A stretch of DNA of 64,000 bases. It comes from an uncultured Bacteroidales bacterium (lineage in GTDB: Bacteria > Bacteroidota > Bacteroidia > Bacteroidales > UBA932). The stretch is from contig CAMJHF010000011.1 of assembly GCA_946405435.1 (NCBI GenBank), positions 1 through 64,000 on the forward strand, read 5' to 3'. Below the pieces are notes generated by a model, which worked only from the letters and a program-made list of their open reading frames with translations, did not search any database and was not told the DNA's origin. A program made the translations under genes and the position numbers. Shown here piece by piece: positions 53,207-61,946 of the stretch. Each line of letters starts with the position of its first letter. Within the stretch, counting starts at the first letter, position 1.

Positions 53207-54604
53207 ATGGCAAATAAAGTATTCGTTTTCTGCATTGGCGGAACCGGTCTCCGGGTAATGAAAGCCATCACGATGCTCGCTGCATCTGGCGTAAAGACGA
53301 ATGGATATTCCATCGTTCCTATTATCATCGATCCTCATATCGACCTTGAAGAGAAGACCAAGGTTGACAATCTTATCAACGACTATATCAGCATCTACAA
53401 GTATGCGACGACAAGCGAAGGGCAGCAAATGAATCCGCTTGACGGGTTCTTTAACACTCAGTTCCAGCGCCTCGCAGAGATTGATGATGAGCAGAACAAC
53501 ACTAGCGCCAGCATGGCGGAACGCCGCACGTTCGGTGAATACATGAATGTCGGCAATCTCAGCAATGATGACGTTAACAATTTTCTCGTGCAGACCCTTT
53601 TCTCGAAAGAGAATCTCACAAACAGCCTGTCCGTGGGTTTCAAGGGCAACCCTAATATCGGAACCGTAGTCCTGAACGAGATGGTTAATGGCGCTGACTG
53701 GTACAGTGCTTTCACTCGTCATTGTGAGAGCGGAGACCGTGTCTTCATCATCAGCTCAATATTCGGTGGTACCGGAGCATCCGGCTACCCTCTCATCGAA
53801 AAGAAGATTCGCGATGCAGAAGGGTTCCCGAACGTTCAGCGGGCAATTATGGGGGCCGTGACGGTGCTTCCTTATTTCTCTCTGGAAGACCCGACGGTTT
53901 CCGGAAGCGACATTGACTCTTCCAGTTTCTTCACGAAGTCTAAATCCGCCCTGAGTTATTATGAGAACACCGTTAAATCGGATTATCTCTATTATGTCGG
54001 TGAGCAAACCCTTCGTGCAAATTATAAGAATAATGAGAAAGAGCAGAAAGACTTGGCCCATTTCGTAGAGTTGGTGGCTGCTACAGCTCTGTTTGACTTC
54101 CTTTCCAAACCGAAACCGGATGCGCCGCAGGCATTGACACGAGCCATCTATGATGACAAGGTCGCCCTTGATTTGGCTTCTCTCGGCGCAGGATATAAAG
54201 GAATCGTCAAGAATGTTGCTGATATGATGCTGCTTGATCTTCTGGTTAAGATTCTGCCTGAGGAATCTCAGTTCCCTCTGAAGAAAGACCGTAAGATGAA
54301 CAAGGATTTCTATCAGGACCATGCGTTCGTCGCTCTTGACCAGTTTACTAAGGGGTTCTACCAGTGGTATAAGGAGTTGTCCGAGAATGCTCGTGGTTTC
54401 ACTCCGTTGAACCTTGTTGGTCCCGGAAAGGAACTGACCAACTGGGTCAAAGGAAATACGCTCAAAGGCAAAGATGAGTCTTACTATCTGCTTGAGATGA
54501 TTAAGGCCAGCAACAAAGGTAACGGCGAGAAGCATGACAATATCTTCCGCTATTTCCTGGAGTTTGCATACAGCGCCATCAATGTTTACACCAAAAATCT
54601 GTAG
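53207..54604 (+). CDS. tubulin/FtsZ-like GTPase
   Basis: A 465-residue cytosolic protein. It starts with a Rossmann-type FVFCIGGTGLRVMKA, and residues 178-198 contain FIISSIFGGTGASGYPLI, in which GGTGASG matches the tubulin signature loop (GGTGSG in FtsZ and tubulin). The ~210-residue C-terminal part has no familiar motif. FtsZ itself is ~380 residues and has different flanks, so this is not the division protein; it resembles the scattered tubulin-like proteins of conflict-type gene clusters. Whether it forms filaments is unknown. It lies 7 bases before the actin/Hsp70-like gene. Confidence 0.8.
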   Translation: MANKVFVFCIGGTGLRVMKAITMLAASGVKTNGYSIVPIIIDPHIDLEEKTKVDNLINDYISIYKYATTSEGQQMNPLDGFFNTQFQRLAEIDDEQNNTSASMAERRTFGEYMNVGNLSNDDVNNFLVQTLFSKENLTNSLSVGFKGNPNIGTVVLNEMVNGADWYSAFTRHCESGDRVFIISSIFGGTGASGYPLIEKKIRDAEGFPNVQRAIMGAVTVLPYFSLEDPTVSGSDIDSSSFFTKSKSALSYYENTVKSDYLYYVGEQTLRANYKNNEKEQKDLAHFVELVAATALFDFLSKPKPDAPQALTRAIYDDKVALDLASLGAGYKGIVKNVADMMLLDLLVKILPEESQFPLKKDRKMNKDFYQDHAFVALDQFTKGFYQWYKELSENARGFTPLNLVGPGKELTNWVKGNTLKGKDESYYLLEMIKASNKGNGEKHDNIFRYFLEFAYSAINVYTKNL

Positions 54605-54611
54605 TTGAATT

Positions 54612-57600
54612 ATGAGTAGCATAGACATCAATATCATACAGAGAGGCATTACCAACAACTTTGAGTGGTCAGCCGAGCAGGGACGTATAACTGCTGCAGA
54701 TTTGGGTAAAATCGGCGAGCAACGTACCGATAATTGCGGAGCACTTAATGCCCTTCCTACCCCTTTCGCACGTTTCTTCGTGTTCAAGGAGGCCTTCCGC
54801 CGCGTGCTGGAGGAGAAACTTGACCCTGTCAACAAACCTGCAGGACGGGCTTATGAGCACCTAGTCTCCAATACTCTTGATGTGTTTGAACTCCTTTATA
54901 ATCTCAAATATCATGAGAACCGTTGGAAGAGCCAGGACCGCAGGATTGTCATTAAAGAATGGAATTATGCAGACCAAATGAAGGTCCTCAAGAACGACGT
55001 TCCTATCTTGGGCAATGCTGTTGAGAGTTACTTCAAGGAAGATCTGGGCGAAGCATCCAAAAAACTTTTCTTCATTATTCTTGAGGATAATGGCAAAGAA
55101 TGTCTTTTGGCAACAAGTTCCCCGATGACCGGTTTTATTACCCCTCCTGATTTGGACCTCAAGACAGTGACTCGGGCCGGGAGAAAAGAAGAGGACTTCA
55201 TCGGCGCAATCTATCAGGCGCTTAATATTTCCCCGCTTACTAGAAAAGAAGGAGGTAAGTATTTCAAGGATATTCTCCTCTTCGAAAACAGAAGTGAGGA
55301 TTTCAAGAATTACATGTATAATAAACTCTTCTCTGGCGGAGCTACAATTGATGCCCGCTTTAAGGAGTTAAGGGATTATATCAAAGCGTTTGATGCTGAC
55401 CGGCAAATAATCAAGAACTGGTCCGATGCCGAACTCGAACAGGTTTATTCGGTTGACAATACGCCCCTCGTGGTAAATGGAATTCCTATTCTGTGCAGCA
55501 AGGCAACTGATGTAATCAACTATCTCACAGACGATATCATTAGGTTGCCATACAAGATTGATTCTGAAAAGTTCGTAACGCTTATCTTTACTCCGGACAG
55601 CGCAGACAGAGATTTCGATTATCTTCTTCCGCTAACGAAAGAGGGTCTCGAGCATCTCAAAACTGGCGACCTCAAGATTTCCGGGACAAAGAAGTCATAC
55701 GGAGACGTAGCCGTTGTTCTGGAATGCAACGGTAAGAAGCACGAACGTTATTATACTACCGAGAAGAATCCGGCTGCAGGAAAGGGTTCTGTCCTTGATC
55801 TTTCACTGGCAAAGATTAATTTCGATATTGCACTCTTCCCGAATGTCCTGTCATACAAACCAGCCGAGAACAATTATTTCAAGATTCTGGTATCAGCTAC
55901 TGACCAGAATGAGAATAAGACCTTCTCCGTGGCAAATCTTGCTCTGGACTTCTATGCTACAGACAAGGGCGGAAAATACATCCATATCGAGGAAGCAACC
56001 GACAATACCTTTGAAAATGGTGTAAGAGCACCATTTATCCGTTCCCAGCAAGATAGCGACAACGACTGCGGCACCAAGTATTACGAAGTGTTTAACACCC
56101 CTTTCAGTGCCATTTGCGCCGAACTGTATTTGGAAGGAAAGGCTTATCCGTTTGCTATCATCCCTATTTGGGACAAATCTGAGCCGTCAGAAAAGAAGTT
56201 CTCCTACGCCATTGACCTCGGCACGTCCAATACTTATATCTCACGCCGTGAATATGGCAAGATGACGGAACCTCAGCAGCTGAAGATGGATAAACAGATT
56301 GTCAACTATCTCCATGCTAAGGAAGAATCCGTCCAAAAAGGTCTTATTTCCAGGATTGAAGGAAAGATTCCAGAGCCATTCAAGACTCTGATCAAAACTG
56401 AGTTCGTTCCTGCACTCATTGACGATAAAACTTACAGGTTCCCGATTCGCACGGCTCTCTGTATGACCGGCGATGATACAAGGAAACCTGTTCTTTTTGA
56501 CAACAGCAATATTGCTTTCTTTTACGAGAAATTCCGTGGTGCCGGCAATCAGACCGTTATCACAAACATCAAGTGGGCCGAGGATGAAAAGAATCTGCGG
56601 GTGTTTATTCGTGAAATTCTGCTTCTAATCAAGGCTGACATCCTACAGGAGAACGGTGTCATCTCTGGCACTGAGGTTATCTGGTTCCGTCCGCTCAGCT
56701 TCAAGGAAAGCATTCGTCGCAACTTTGAGAAGATTTGGAAGGAAGAGGCCTCTAATATCCTCAATCTTGACTCCGCAGAGCAGCAGTTGAAGTGCTATAC
56801 TGAATCTGAGGCCCCTTACTACTACTTCGCTACTAAAGCTGCCTTCCAGAATGTTGAGTCCGTAGCTGTGATGGATATTGGTGGAGGCTCTACCGATATT
56901 GTCTATTACGCCAGAGGAGAGGCCAAGATTGCCAACTCTGTCCACTTCGGATGTGATGTCCTTTGGGAAAATGGGTACAACCAGTTTGTGAATGCCCGGG
57001 ACAATGGTATCTTCAAGCACTACAAGGACAAGATTCACTTCGATACCAATGAATTGAAGGAACTCTACGAAGCCATGTTGAAGTCAAACCATACTTCGAC
57101 ACGTGATATCATCAACCTTTGGATTAGCAACGATAAGGAGACCGAAATATCCAAGAAACTGAGGACTGACCATATTTCGACTTTCGTTTATCATTACACG
57201 GCGCTGGTTTATTATATGGCCGCTATGTTCAAAGCGAATGAACTGCCTTATCCGCATACGATCATCTTTAGTGGTAACGGAAGCAAGTATATCGACAACT
57301 ATATCACTGATTCCAAGACATACCTAAAGCAGATTACCGAGCTGATTGTGTCGAAGGTATATGGTACTGAAATATCTGATATTGAACTCGTTCTGCCTAC
57401 GGAGCGCAAGGAAAGCACCTGCTACGGCGGTCTTTATCATCGTATCGGAGCTGTCGAGCCGAAGCCCGTCGTTTACCTTGGCGATGGAAACAACAAGGAG
57501 TACAAAGATGTTGAGGCCGTCAATGCGGCTTACACGTCTGGTATGAAAGATAAGCTCGGACTTGAAATCGCTGCGATGAACAGAATCTACAAGGAAGTTT

Positions 57601-57812
57601 TGGATGCTCTCATCCAGCAGTCCGTCATCGAGCAGGTTGATTCTGCCAAGATGAAGGAGGTCGTGGACTCTGTTGTCAAGGATGCGCTGGTTTCCAAGTT
57701 CCAGACCGAGATTCTGGACAAATACATGCTCCAGGAGCCGTTTAACGATACTCTGTTCTTCCTGCCGGTTGTAGAGGCCATCTTGAAACTGACAGGCATT
57801 TATAAGCGATAA
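54612..57812 (+). CDS. 1066-residue protein with C-terminal actin/Hsp70-type ATPase
   Basis: Residues 1-~525 are soluble with no recognised motif. From ~530 an actin-fold ATPase is clear: phosphate-1 loop YAIDLGTSNTYIS (532-544), phosphate-2 VAVMDIGGGSTDIVYYA (751-767) and the adenosine motif IIFSGNGSKYID (884-895). There is no Hsp70 substrate-binding domain. Size and layout recall the SrfB family of large actin-fold proteins, but I cannot confirm this. No signal peptide is present, so it acts in the cytosol. Pairing with a tubulin-like GTPase in one operon is rare. The MotA-like gene starts 3 bases later. Confidence 0.8.
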   Translation: MSSIDINIIQRGITNNFEWSAEQGRITAADLGKIGEQRTDNCGALNALPTPFARFFVFKEAFRRVLEEKLDPVNKPAGRAYEHLVSNTLDVFELLYNLKYHENRWKSQDRRIVIKEWNYADQMKVLKNDVPILGNAVESYFKEDLGEASKKLFFIILEDNGKECLLATSSPMTGFITPPDLDLKTVTRAGRKEEDFIGAIYQALNISPLTRKEGGKYFKDILLFENRSEDFKNYMYNKLFSGGATIDARFKELRDYIKAFDADRQIIKNWSDAELEQVYSVDNTPLVVNGIPILCSKATDVINYLTDDIIRLPYKIDSEKFVTLIFTPDSADRDFDYLLPLTKEGLEHLKTGDLKISGTKKSYGDVAVVLECNGKKHERYYTTEKNPAAGKGSVLDLSLAKINFDIALFPNVLSYKPAENNYFKILVSATDQNENKTFSVANLALDFYATDKGGKYIHIEEATDNTFENGVRAPFIRSQQDSDNDCGTKYYEVFNTPFSAICAELYLEGKAYPFAIIPIWDKSEPSEKKFSYAIDLGTSNTYISRREYGKMTEPQQLKMDKQIVNYLHAKEESVQKGLISRIEGKIPEPFKTLIKTEFVPALIDDKTYRFPIRTALCMTGDDTRKPVLFDNSNIAFFYEKFRGAGNQTVITNIKWAEDEKNLRVFIREILLLIKADILQENGVISGTEVIWFRPLSFKESIRRNFEKIWKEEASNILNLDSAEQQLKCYTESEAPYYYFATKAAFQNVESVAVMDIGGGSTDIVYYARGEAKIANSVHFGCDVLWENGYNQFVNARDNGIFKHYKDKIHFDTNELKELYEAMLKSNHTSTRDIINLWISNDKETEISKKLRTDHISTFVYHYTALVYYMAAMFKANELPYPHTIIFSGNGSKYIDNYITDSKTYLKQITELIVSKVYGTEISDIELVLPTERKESTCYGGLYHRIGAVEPKPVVYLGDGNNKEYKDVEAVNAAYTSGMKDKLGLEIAAMNRIYKEVLDALIQQSVIEQVDSAKMKEVVDSVVKDALVSKFQTEILDKYMLQEPFNDTLFFLPVVEAILKLTGIYKR

Positions 57813-57815
57813 AAC

Positions 57816-59486
57816 ATGAATTTTTTTCAGTTTCTCGACACATATCCCTGGGTTACTGTCGCTGCTTTTGCAGCAATCCAGCTTTGGTTCTTCTTCGGTA
57901 CTCAGTTAAAGCTGAATGAATTAAGTCGCTTTTTCCCATCCAAGAAATGGGAAACGAATGGCGATGAGGAGCATTTGACTTTGATTTCCGAGCCAGAAGA
58001 TTCCAAGAATGCCCAGGAACTAGTCAAGGAGATTAATGACTATATCACGAAGACAAACGGTGCAGTAGAATATGCTGTCATCAAGGATAAAACGGAACGC
58101 CGCATTGACTCCCTATATGAATTTGCAACGTCCAAGATTTCTTTCCCGACCTACCTTGGTCTTATGGGAACTTTCTTCGGCGTTTACATCGGCTTGAAAT
58201 GCTTCAATGCAGGCTTAGGCCAAGGTGACGGTGGGATAACGGACCAAATGGTCAAGGAACTAATTGGCGGCATCATCGTTTCAATGGTGACGTCGTTGGT
58301 AGGTCTTGTTTTGATGACCATCAGCAATATCCACGCGAGCAATGTTCAGAAGAAGGTTGATGCTCAGAAGGATGAATTCTTTGAATTCCTGCAGATGTCG
58401 GTAATCCCGACCTTAGGAACGAATGTATCTTCCTCGCTCAATAGACTGAGAAGTACTATCGGCAACTTCGAGCCGTCATTCCGTGCTGTCATAGAAGAAT
58501 TCAAAGCTGCTTTCCGTGACTGTACAGATATGTTCAAGGGGACGTTTGCCGAGAATGCTGAAGTTCTTACCAAGGCTGTTGCCGAGATGGGTAGCAATAT
58601 GACGCTCATCAACGAGAACATCCAGAAGCAGGATCAACTCTTAACAACCCTTCGTCAGAGAGATATGGTCACTACTCTTGACAAATTCGTTACAGCCGCC
58701 AACAGTTTTGATTCTGTGACCACATCCATCCAGAAACTGGAAGAGGCCAAGGAAAGAATCATCGCATCCACCAATACACTCGCGGAAAAGCAAGAAACTT
58801 ATAATCAGTCTCTTGAGATTCCTACAAGGCTTCTGCAGCAGGTTAACTCCATTCTCGATCGTGTTACTACATTTGAGCAGAGCATCAATGCCCTTGGTGT
58901 TAACATCGCACAGACACAACTGCTTGGCAATACGCAGATTAATGCTATTGAAGAGCAGTTGAACGCTCTGAAAGCCAAGCATCGCCTTGTATCCGGCTAT
59001 CAGGAAACGCAGGTTGACGAACTGGATAAGATTTATCAAGAGCAGTCACAAGCAGTCAAAGATTTGTCTGATGCATTCAAGCGTGTCGTCGCCCAAAATA
59101 AAGATGACATTGAGACAGCCATGGACGACTTCAAGAAAGCTTACGATGATATTGTCCGCAAGTGCAAGACCGGCGTTGAGCAGAAACTGGAAGAGTTTAT
59201 CATCGCCCTTAACAAGACGCTGGATGTCGAGGACGCAAATCGCAAACTCTCCAACCTGGATCGTCTCCAGGCGCTTGAAGCCGGACTCGGTGAAATCAAG
59301 GCTGCAATCGCAGACAAGTCCGCTCTTACTGATGTTTCCAAGGCCGTTCGGGAAGGCAATGCTAAGATTGAAGAACTAGCTCGTCGCCCCATTGTTGTCC
59401 AGCGTGCTGCATCATCTTCCGGTGGAACTTCAAGTAGTAGCGAAAAACCACGCAGGAGGGGCATTTGGCCGTTCAGACGTAAGTAG
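57816..59486 (+). CDS. MotA/ExbB/ZorA-like proton-channel protein with long coiled coil
   Basis: A 556-residue protein. Helix 1 is at ~8-30 (YPWVTVAAFAAIQLWFFFG). After a soluble stretch come the two channel-type helices, FPTYLGLMGTFFGVYIGL (110-128) and LIGGIIVSMVTSLVGLVLMT (149-168), the MotA/TolQ/ExbB signature region. Residues ~175-500 are a long helical, coiled-coil cytoplasmic tail (QKKVDAQKDEFFEFL onward), as in ZorA of Zorya defence systems. It ends in a Ser-rich linker and a basic RRRGIWPFRRK. The MotB-like partner is encoded 8 bases downstream. Ordinary MotA and ExbB are much shorter. Confidence 0.85.
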   Translation: MNFFQFLDTYPWVTVAAFAAIQLWFFFGTQLKLNELSRFFPSKKWETNGDEEHLTLISEPEDSKNAQELVKEINDYITKTNGAVEYAVIKDKTERRIDSLYEFATSKISFPTYLGLMGTFFGVYIGLKCFNAGLGQGDGGITDQMVKELIGGIIVSMVTSLVGLVLMTISNIHASNVQKKVDAQKDEFFEFLQMSVIPTLGTNVSSSLNRLRSTIGNFEPSFRAVIEEFKAAFRDCTDMFKGTFAENAEVLTKAVAEMGSNMTLINENIQKQDQLLTTLRQRDMVTTLDKFVTAANSFDSVTTSIQKLEEAKERIIASTNTLAEKQETYNQSLEIPTRLLQQVNSILDRVTTFEQSINALGVNIAQTQLLGNTQINAIEEQLNALKAKHRLVSGYQETQVDELDKIYQEQSQAVKDLSDAFKRVVAQNKDDIETAMDDFKKAYDDIVRKCKTGVEQKLEEFIIALNKTLDVEDANRKLSNLDRLQALEAGLGEIKAAIADKSALTDVSKAVREGNAKIEELARRPIVVQRAASSSGGTSSSSEKPRRRGIWPFRRK

Positions 59487-59494
59487 TTAAGACA

Positions 59495-60202
59495 ATGCGA
59501 AAGAAAGGCGAAAAGGACTCTTTCTGGCCCAGCTATGTGGACATCGTCACCACCTTGTTTGCTATTATGGTGGTATTGTTTGCTGTGTCCTATAGCCGAT
59601 TCCGCGTGAAGGAGGCTGAGTTGAGAAAAATTGCAGATAAGTACGAAGAAATCAAAAAAATCTACCAAACTGTAGAAAATATTGATTCCACCTACTTTGC
59701 GTACGACTCAACTTACGTGAAGCACATCTTTAAAATTCAGGTAACGTATCAGAAGGGTGAATTCGACCTTTATAAACTGATGGCGGACCGCACGAACCGA
59801 GCAGAGGCAGATACTTTACGCAAACGCATTATTGCTGCTGGCCAGGAAATCAAAAGGACCGTTGAGAACCTGCAGAACATGCACGATAAAAAACAGGACA
59901 TCAAATATCTGGTTGTTATTGAGGGACAGGCATCTGCTGATGGGTATTATGTCAATCCATACTTCAACAACGATGTTCTGAGTTATCAGCGAGCTCTTGA
60001 ACTTCATCGATTCTGGAAAAAGAACGATATTGATTTCTCGGCAATGCCTAAGTGTGAACTGGTCATAAGCGGCAGCGGCGAAGGTGGAGTTCCGAGGGAC
60101 ACAACACGGGAGGAATTCAACCAGCGCTTCCTGATTCATATTGTGCCGGTAATCGGCAACATACGAATGGATGACACACAGAAGTCCGTTGTCAGCAGGT
60201 GA
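59495..60202 (+). CDS. MotB/OmpA/ZorB-like stator partner
   Basis: A 235-residue protein. FWPSYVDIVTTLFAIMVVLF is a single N-terminal membrane helix with Asp16 near its start, the position of the proton-binding Asp in MotB. A ~90-residue helical linker precedes an OmpA-like peptidoglycan-binding domain (VVIEGQASADGYYVNP, LSYQRALELHRFW, then NQRFLIHIVP). It would complex with the preceding MotA-like protein and anchor it to the cell wall, converting ion flow to movement. The next gene starts in its stop codon (TGATG). Confidence 0.85.
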   Translation: MRKKGEKDSFWPSYVDIVTTLFAIMVVLFAVSYSRFRVKEAELRKIADKYEEIKKIYQTVENIDSTYFAYDSTYVKHIFKIQVTYQKGEFDLYKLMADRTNRAEADTLRKRIIAAGQEIKRTVENLQNMHDKKQDIKYLVVIEGQASADGYYVNPYFNNDVLSYQRALELHRFWKKNDIDFSAMPKCELVISGSGEGGVPRDTTREEFNQRFLIHIVPVIGNIRMDDTQKSVVSR

Positions 60203-60978
60203 TGTACAGGATGTTTAGCATAGGTGTCATTTTCATTTGCATCCTCCAGACTCTTGTAGGTTGCATCAGCTATCCGGATGCCGGTAATGAGATTCGGATG
60301 GAGATGCCATTTCATTCTGACAATGATTGCATCATTGATTACAATGGCTATACTGTCTCATACGACGAATCTGCTCGAATCCCATTCTGGGTCGCTTATG
60401 AGCTGACTGCAGAAGAGGCAAACGGCACAATCGGCCGCAGCGGCAAGAATTTCCGGCCAGATGAAAAAGTAAAAGCAATCCAAGCAGATAATTACGATTA
60501 TCGTGGTTCTGGCTGGTCTCGAGGACATATGGCTCCCGCTGGAGATTTCAAGTGGGATGATGGGGCTATGTGGGACACTTTCTATTACACAAACTGCTGC
60601 CCACAGGATGAGAAACTGAACAATGGCAGTTGGAACGTCCTGGAGAATAAAGTCAGGACCTGGGCGAGACAATTCGGAAGCGTTTTCGTTGTTACCGGTC
60701 CGATTGTGGGTCAAAACCAGAATGGAAAGATAGGCAATCACCAAATTACTGTTCCTGATGCTTTCTATAAGGCGCTCCTGGTTTACAAAGATGAGTCATA
60801 CCATGGTATCGCATTCTTGATGTTCAATACCCCCACGACGCAAAGACTTCCAGAAAGTTGTTTGAGCATCAATGAATTGGAAAAAATATCTGGTCTTGAT
60901 TTCTTTCCGTCGCTGGATGACTCTATTGAAGAAATAGTCGAGGATGAGATGGACTTGAGATTCTGGAATATACGATGA
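60202..60978 (+). CDS. lipoprotein DNA/RNA non-specific endonuclease (NUC1 family)
   Basis: A 258-residue protein from ATG 60202, which overlaps the previous stop by one base. It has a lipoprotein signal (FICILQTLVGC, Cys21). The nuclease motif is WSRGHMAPAGDF with catalytic His109; the usual DRGH has Ser in place of Asp. TNCCPQDEKLNNGSWNVLE carries the metal-binding Asn (131 region). So a non-specific nuclease is tethered in the periplasm or at the cell surface. In the context of a wall-anchored stator it could cut phage or plasmid DNA as it crosses the envelope; that is inference. Confidence 0.88.
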   Translation: MYRMFSIGVIFICILQTLVGCISYPDAGNEIRMEMPFHSDNDCIIDYNGYTVSYDESARIPFWVAYELTAEEANGTIGRSGKNFRPDEKVKAIQADNYDYRGSGWSRGHMAPAGDFKWDDGAMWDTFYYTNCCPQDEKLNNGSWNVLENKVRTWARQFGSVFVVTGPIVGQNQNGKIGNHQITVPDAFYKALLVYKDESYHGIAFLMFNTPTTQRLPESCLSINELEKISGLDFFPSLDDSIEEIVEDEMDLRFWNIR

Positions 60979-61289
60979 ATAAGAGCGACCGTAAAAAGCT
61001 ACAGACAGGCTTGTACATGGGATTGGCGATTGCGCTTATTCTGTGCCTATTTCCGATGCCGTATGGCTTCTACCAGTTTGTCCGATTCGCAGCAATGGCC
61101 ATCTTTGCATACCTAGCATACTGCGAATACAAGAAAGGTCACGTGGACAGGATGATTCTGTTCATCGTCCTCGCCATTCTCTTTCAACCATTTGCCAAGA
61201 TTGCCCTTGGAAGGGTTCTCTGGAACATTGTCGATGTGATTGTGGCTGGTTATCTGTTTTATCTTGTCGTACAGAATAAAAAGAATTGA
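60975..61289 (+). CDS. small membrane protein (DUF6804-like)
   Basis: A 104-residue protein with four hydrophobic segments (LYMGLAIALILCLFPMPYG; FVRFAAMAIFAYLAY; MILFIVLAILFQPF; VIVAGYLFYLVV). The pattern PMPYGFYQFVRFAA and LFQPFAKIALGR fits DUF6804 as I remember it. It overlaps the nuclease gene by 4 bases. DUF6804 proteins occur widely alone, so it may be an accessory rather than a core part of the system. Confidence 0.7.
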   Translation: MNKSDRKKLQTGLYMGLAIALILCLFPMPYGFYQFVRFAAMAIFAYLAYCEYKKGHVDRMILFIVLAILFQPFAKIALGRVLWNIVDVIVAGYLFYLVVQNKKN

Positions 61290-61291
61290 TT

Positions 61292-61765
61292 ATGAGATCT
61301 ACTCGACGTATTGTCATAGTTTTGACAATGGCTCTTATGGCAGCGTGTTCAAGCTCAAGTATTCCTCAAAAGCTTGATTCTTTCGTTGACAATGCTGAAC
61401 TGAAAAGCAGCGACTACGATGCTGAGGAATGGCAGAAATCAATGCTCCAGTATGAGAGATTAGTTGAGGAGTATAGTAACTCCGGCAAGGAGTATACTGA
61501 TGCCGAGAAACAGATGGCAGCACGAGCGATGGGGCGTTATCACTCACTTCTTATCAAGAGTGGAGTTGAGCAGTCTGCTGCCTATCTCAAAGAATTGGAG
61601 TCTATTCTTCCTTCTTATTTGGAAGGCCTGGTCGATGGGCTTGGTGAGAATTCCGAGGACTTGGGAAAGACTCTGGAGGGAATTTTCAATAGCGAAGAGA
61701 TAGAAGACGCTTTTGAAGGGCTAAGCAAAAAACTAGACGAAATCCTTAGCGGTACTGAAGACTAG
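61292..61765 (+). CDS. lipoprotein (DUF6591-like)
   Basis: A 157-residue protein from ATG 61292 with a lipoprotein signal (VIVLTMALMAACSSSS). The mature part is helical and acidic (QKLDSFVDNAELKSSDYDAEEW; AARAMGRYHSLLIKSG), the pattern I associate with DUF6591, a Bacteroidota family of unknown function. It is the last gene of the operon, 2 bases after the membrane protein gene. Confidence 0.7.
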   Translation: MRSTRRIVIVLTMALMAACSSSSIPQKLDSFVDNAELKSSDYDAEEWQKSMLQYERLVEEYSNSGKEYTDAEKQMAARAMGRYHSLLIKSGVEQSAAYLKELESILPSYLEGLVDGLGENSEDLGKTLEGIFNSEEIEDAFEGLSKKLDEILSGTED

Positions 61766-61946
61766 TATTTTTGCTGAATAACTAGTCTGCCTTTCTGGGG
61801 TACATTTTGCGTCAGGTCTATGGCGAATTCCGAAGTGGTCGATTATTTTTTTTTCAAATAAGAAACCCGGATTAGTTATGCCACTCTTGTTTAGCACCCT
61901 TTAAGATTATTAGGAAGGGTACAATCTTACTAGTTAAGGCAGCTTC
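61766..61946. other. spacer after the nine-gene operon
   Basis: No gene visible. Contains a run of nine T near 61848-61856 that could help end transcription, and a short ACCCTT (61896-61901)/AAGGGT (61915-61920) hairpin before the His-Xaa-Ser peptide. Confidence 0.5.

Noticed and set aside
51492..61765. A gliding-motility or flagellar stator operon
   Set aside because: No GldJ/K/N, Spr or flagellar genes are present; the long coiled tail and NTPase partners fit neither GldL/GldM nor MotAB loci.
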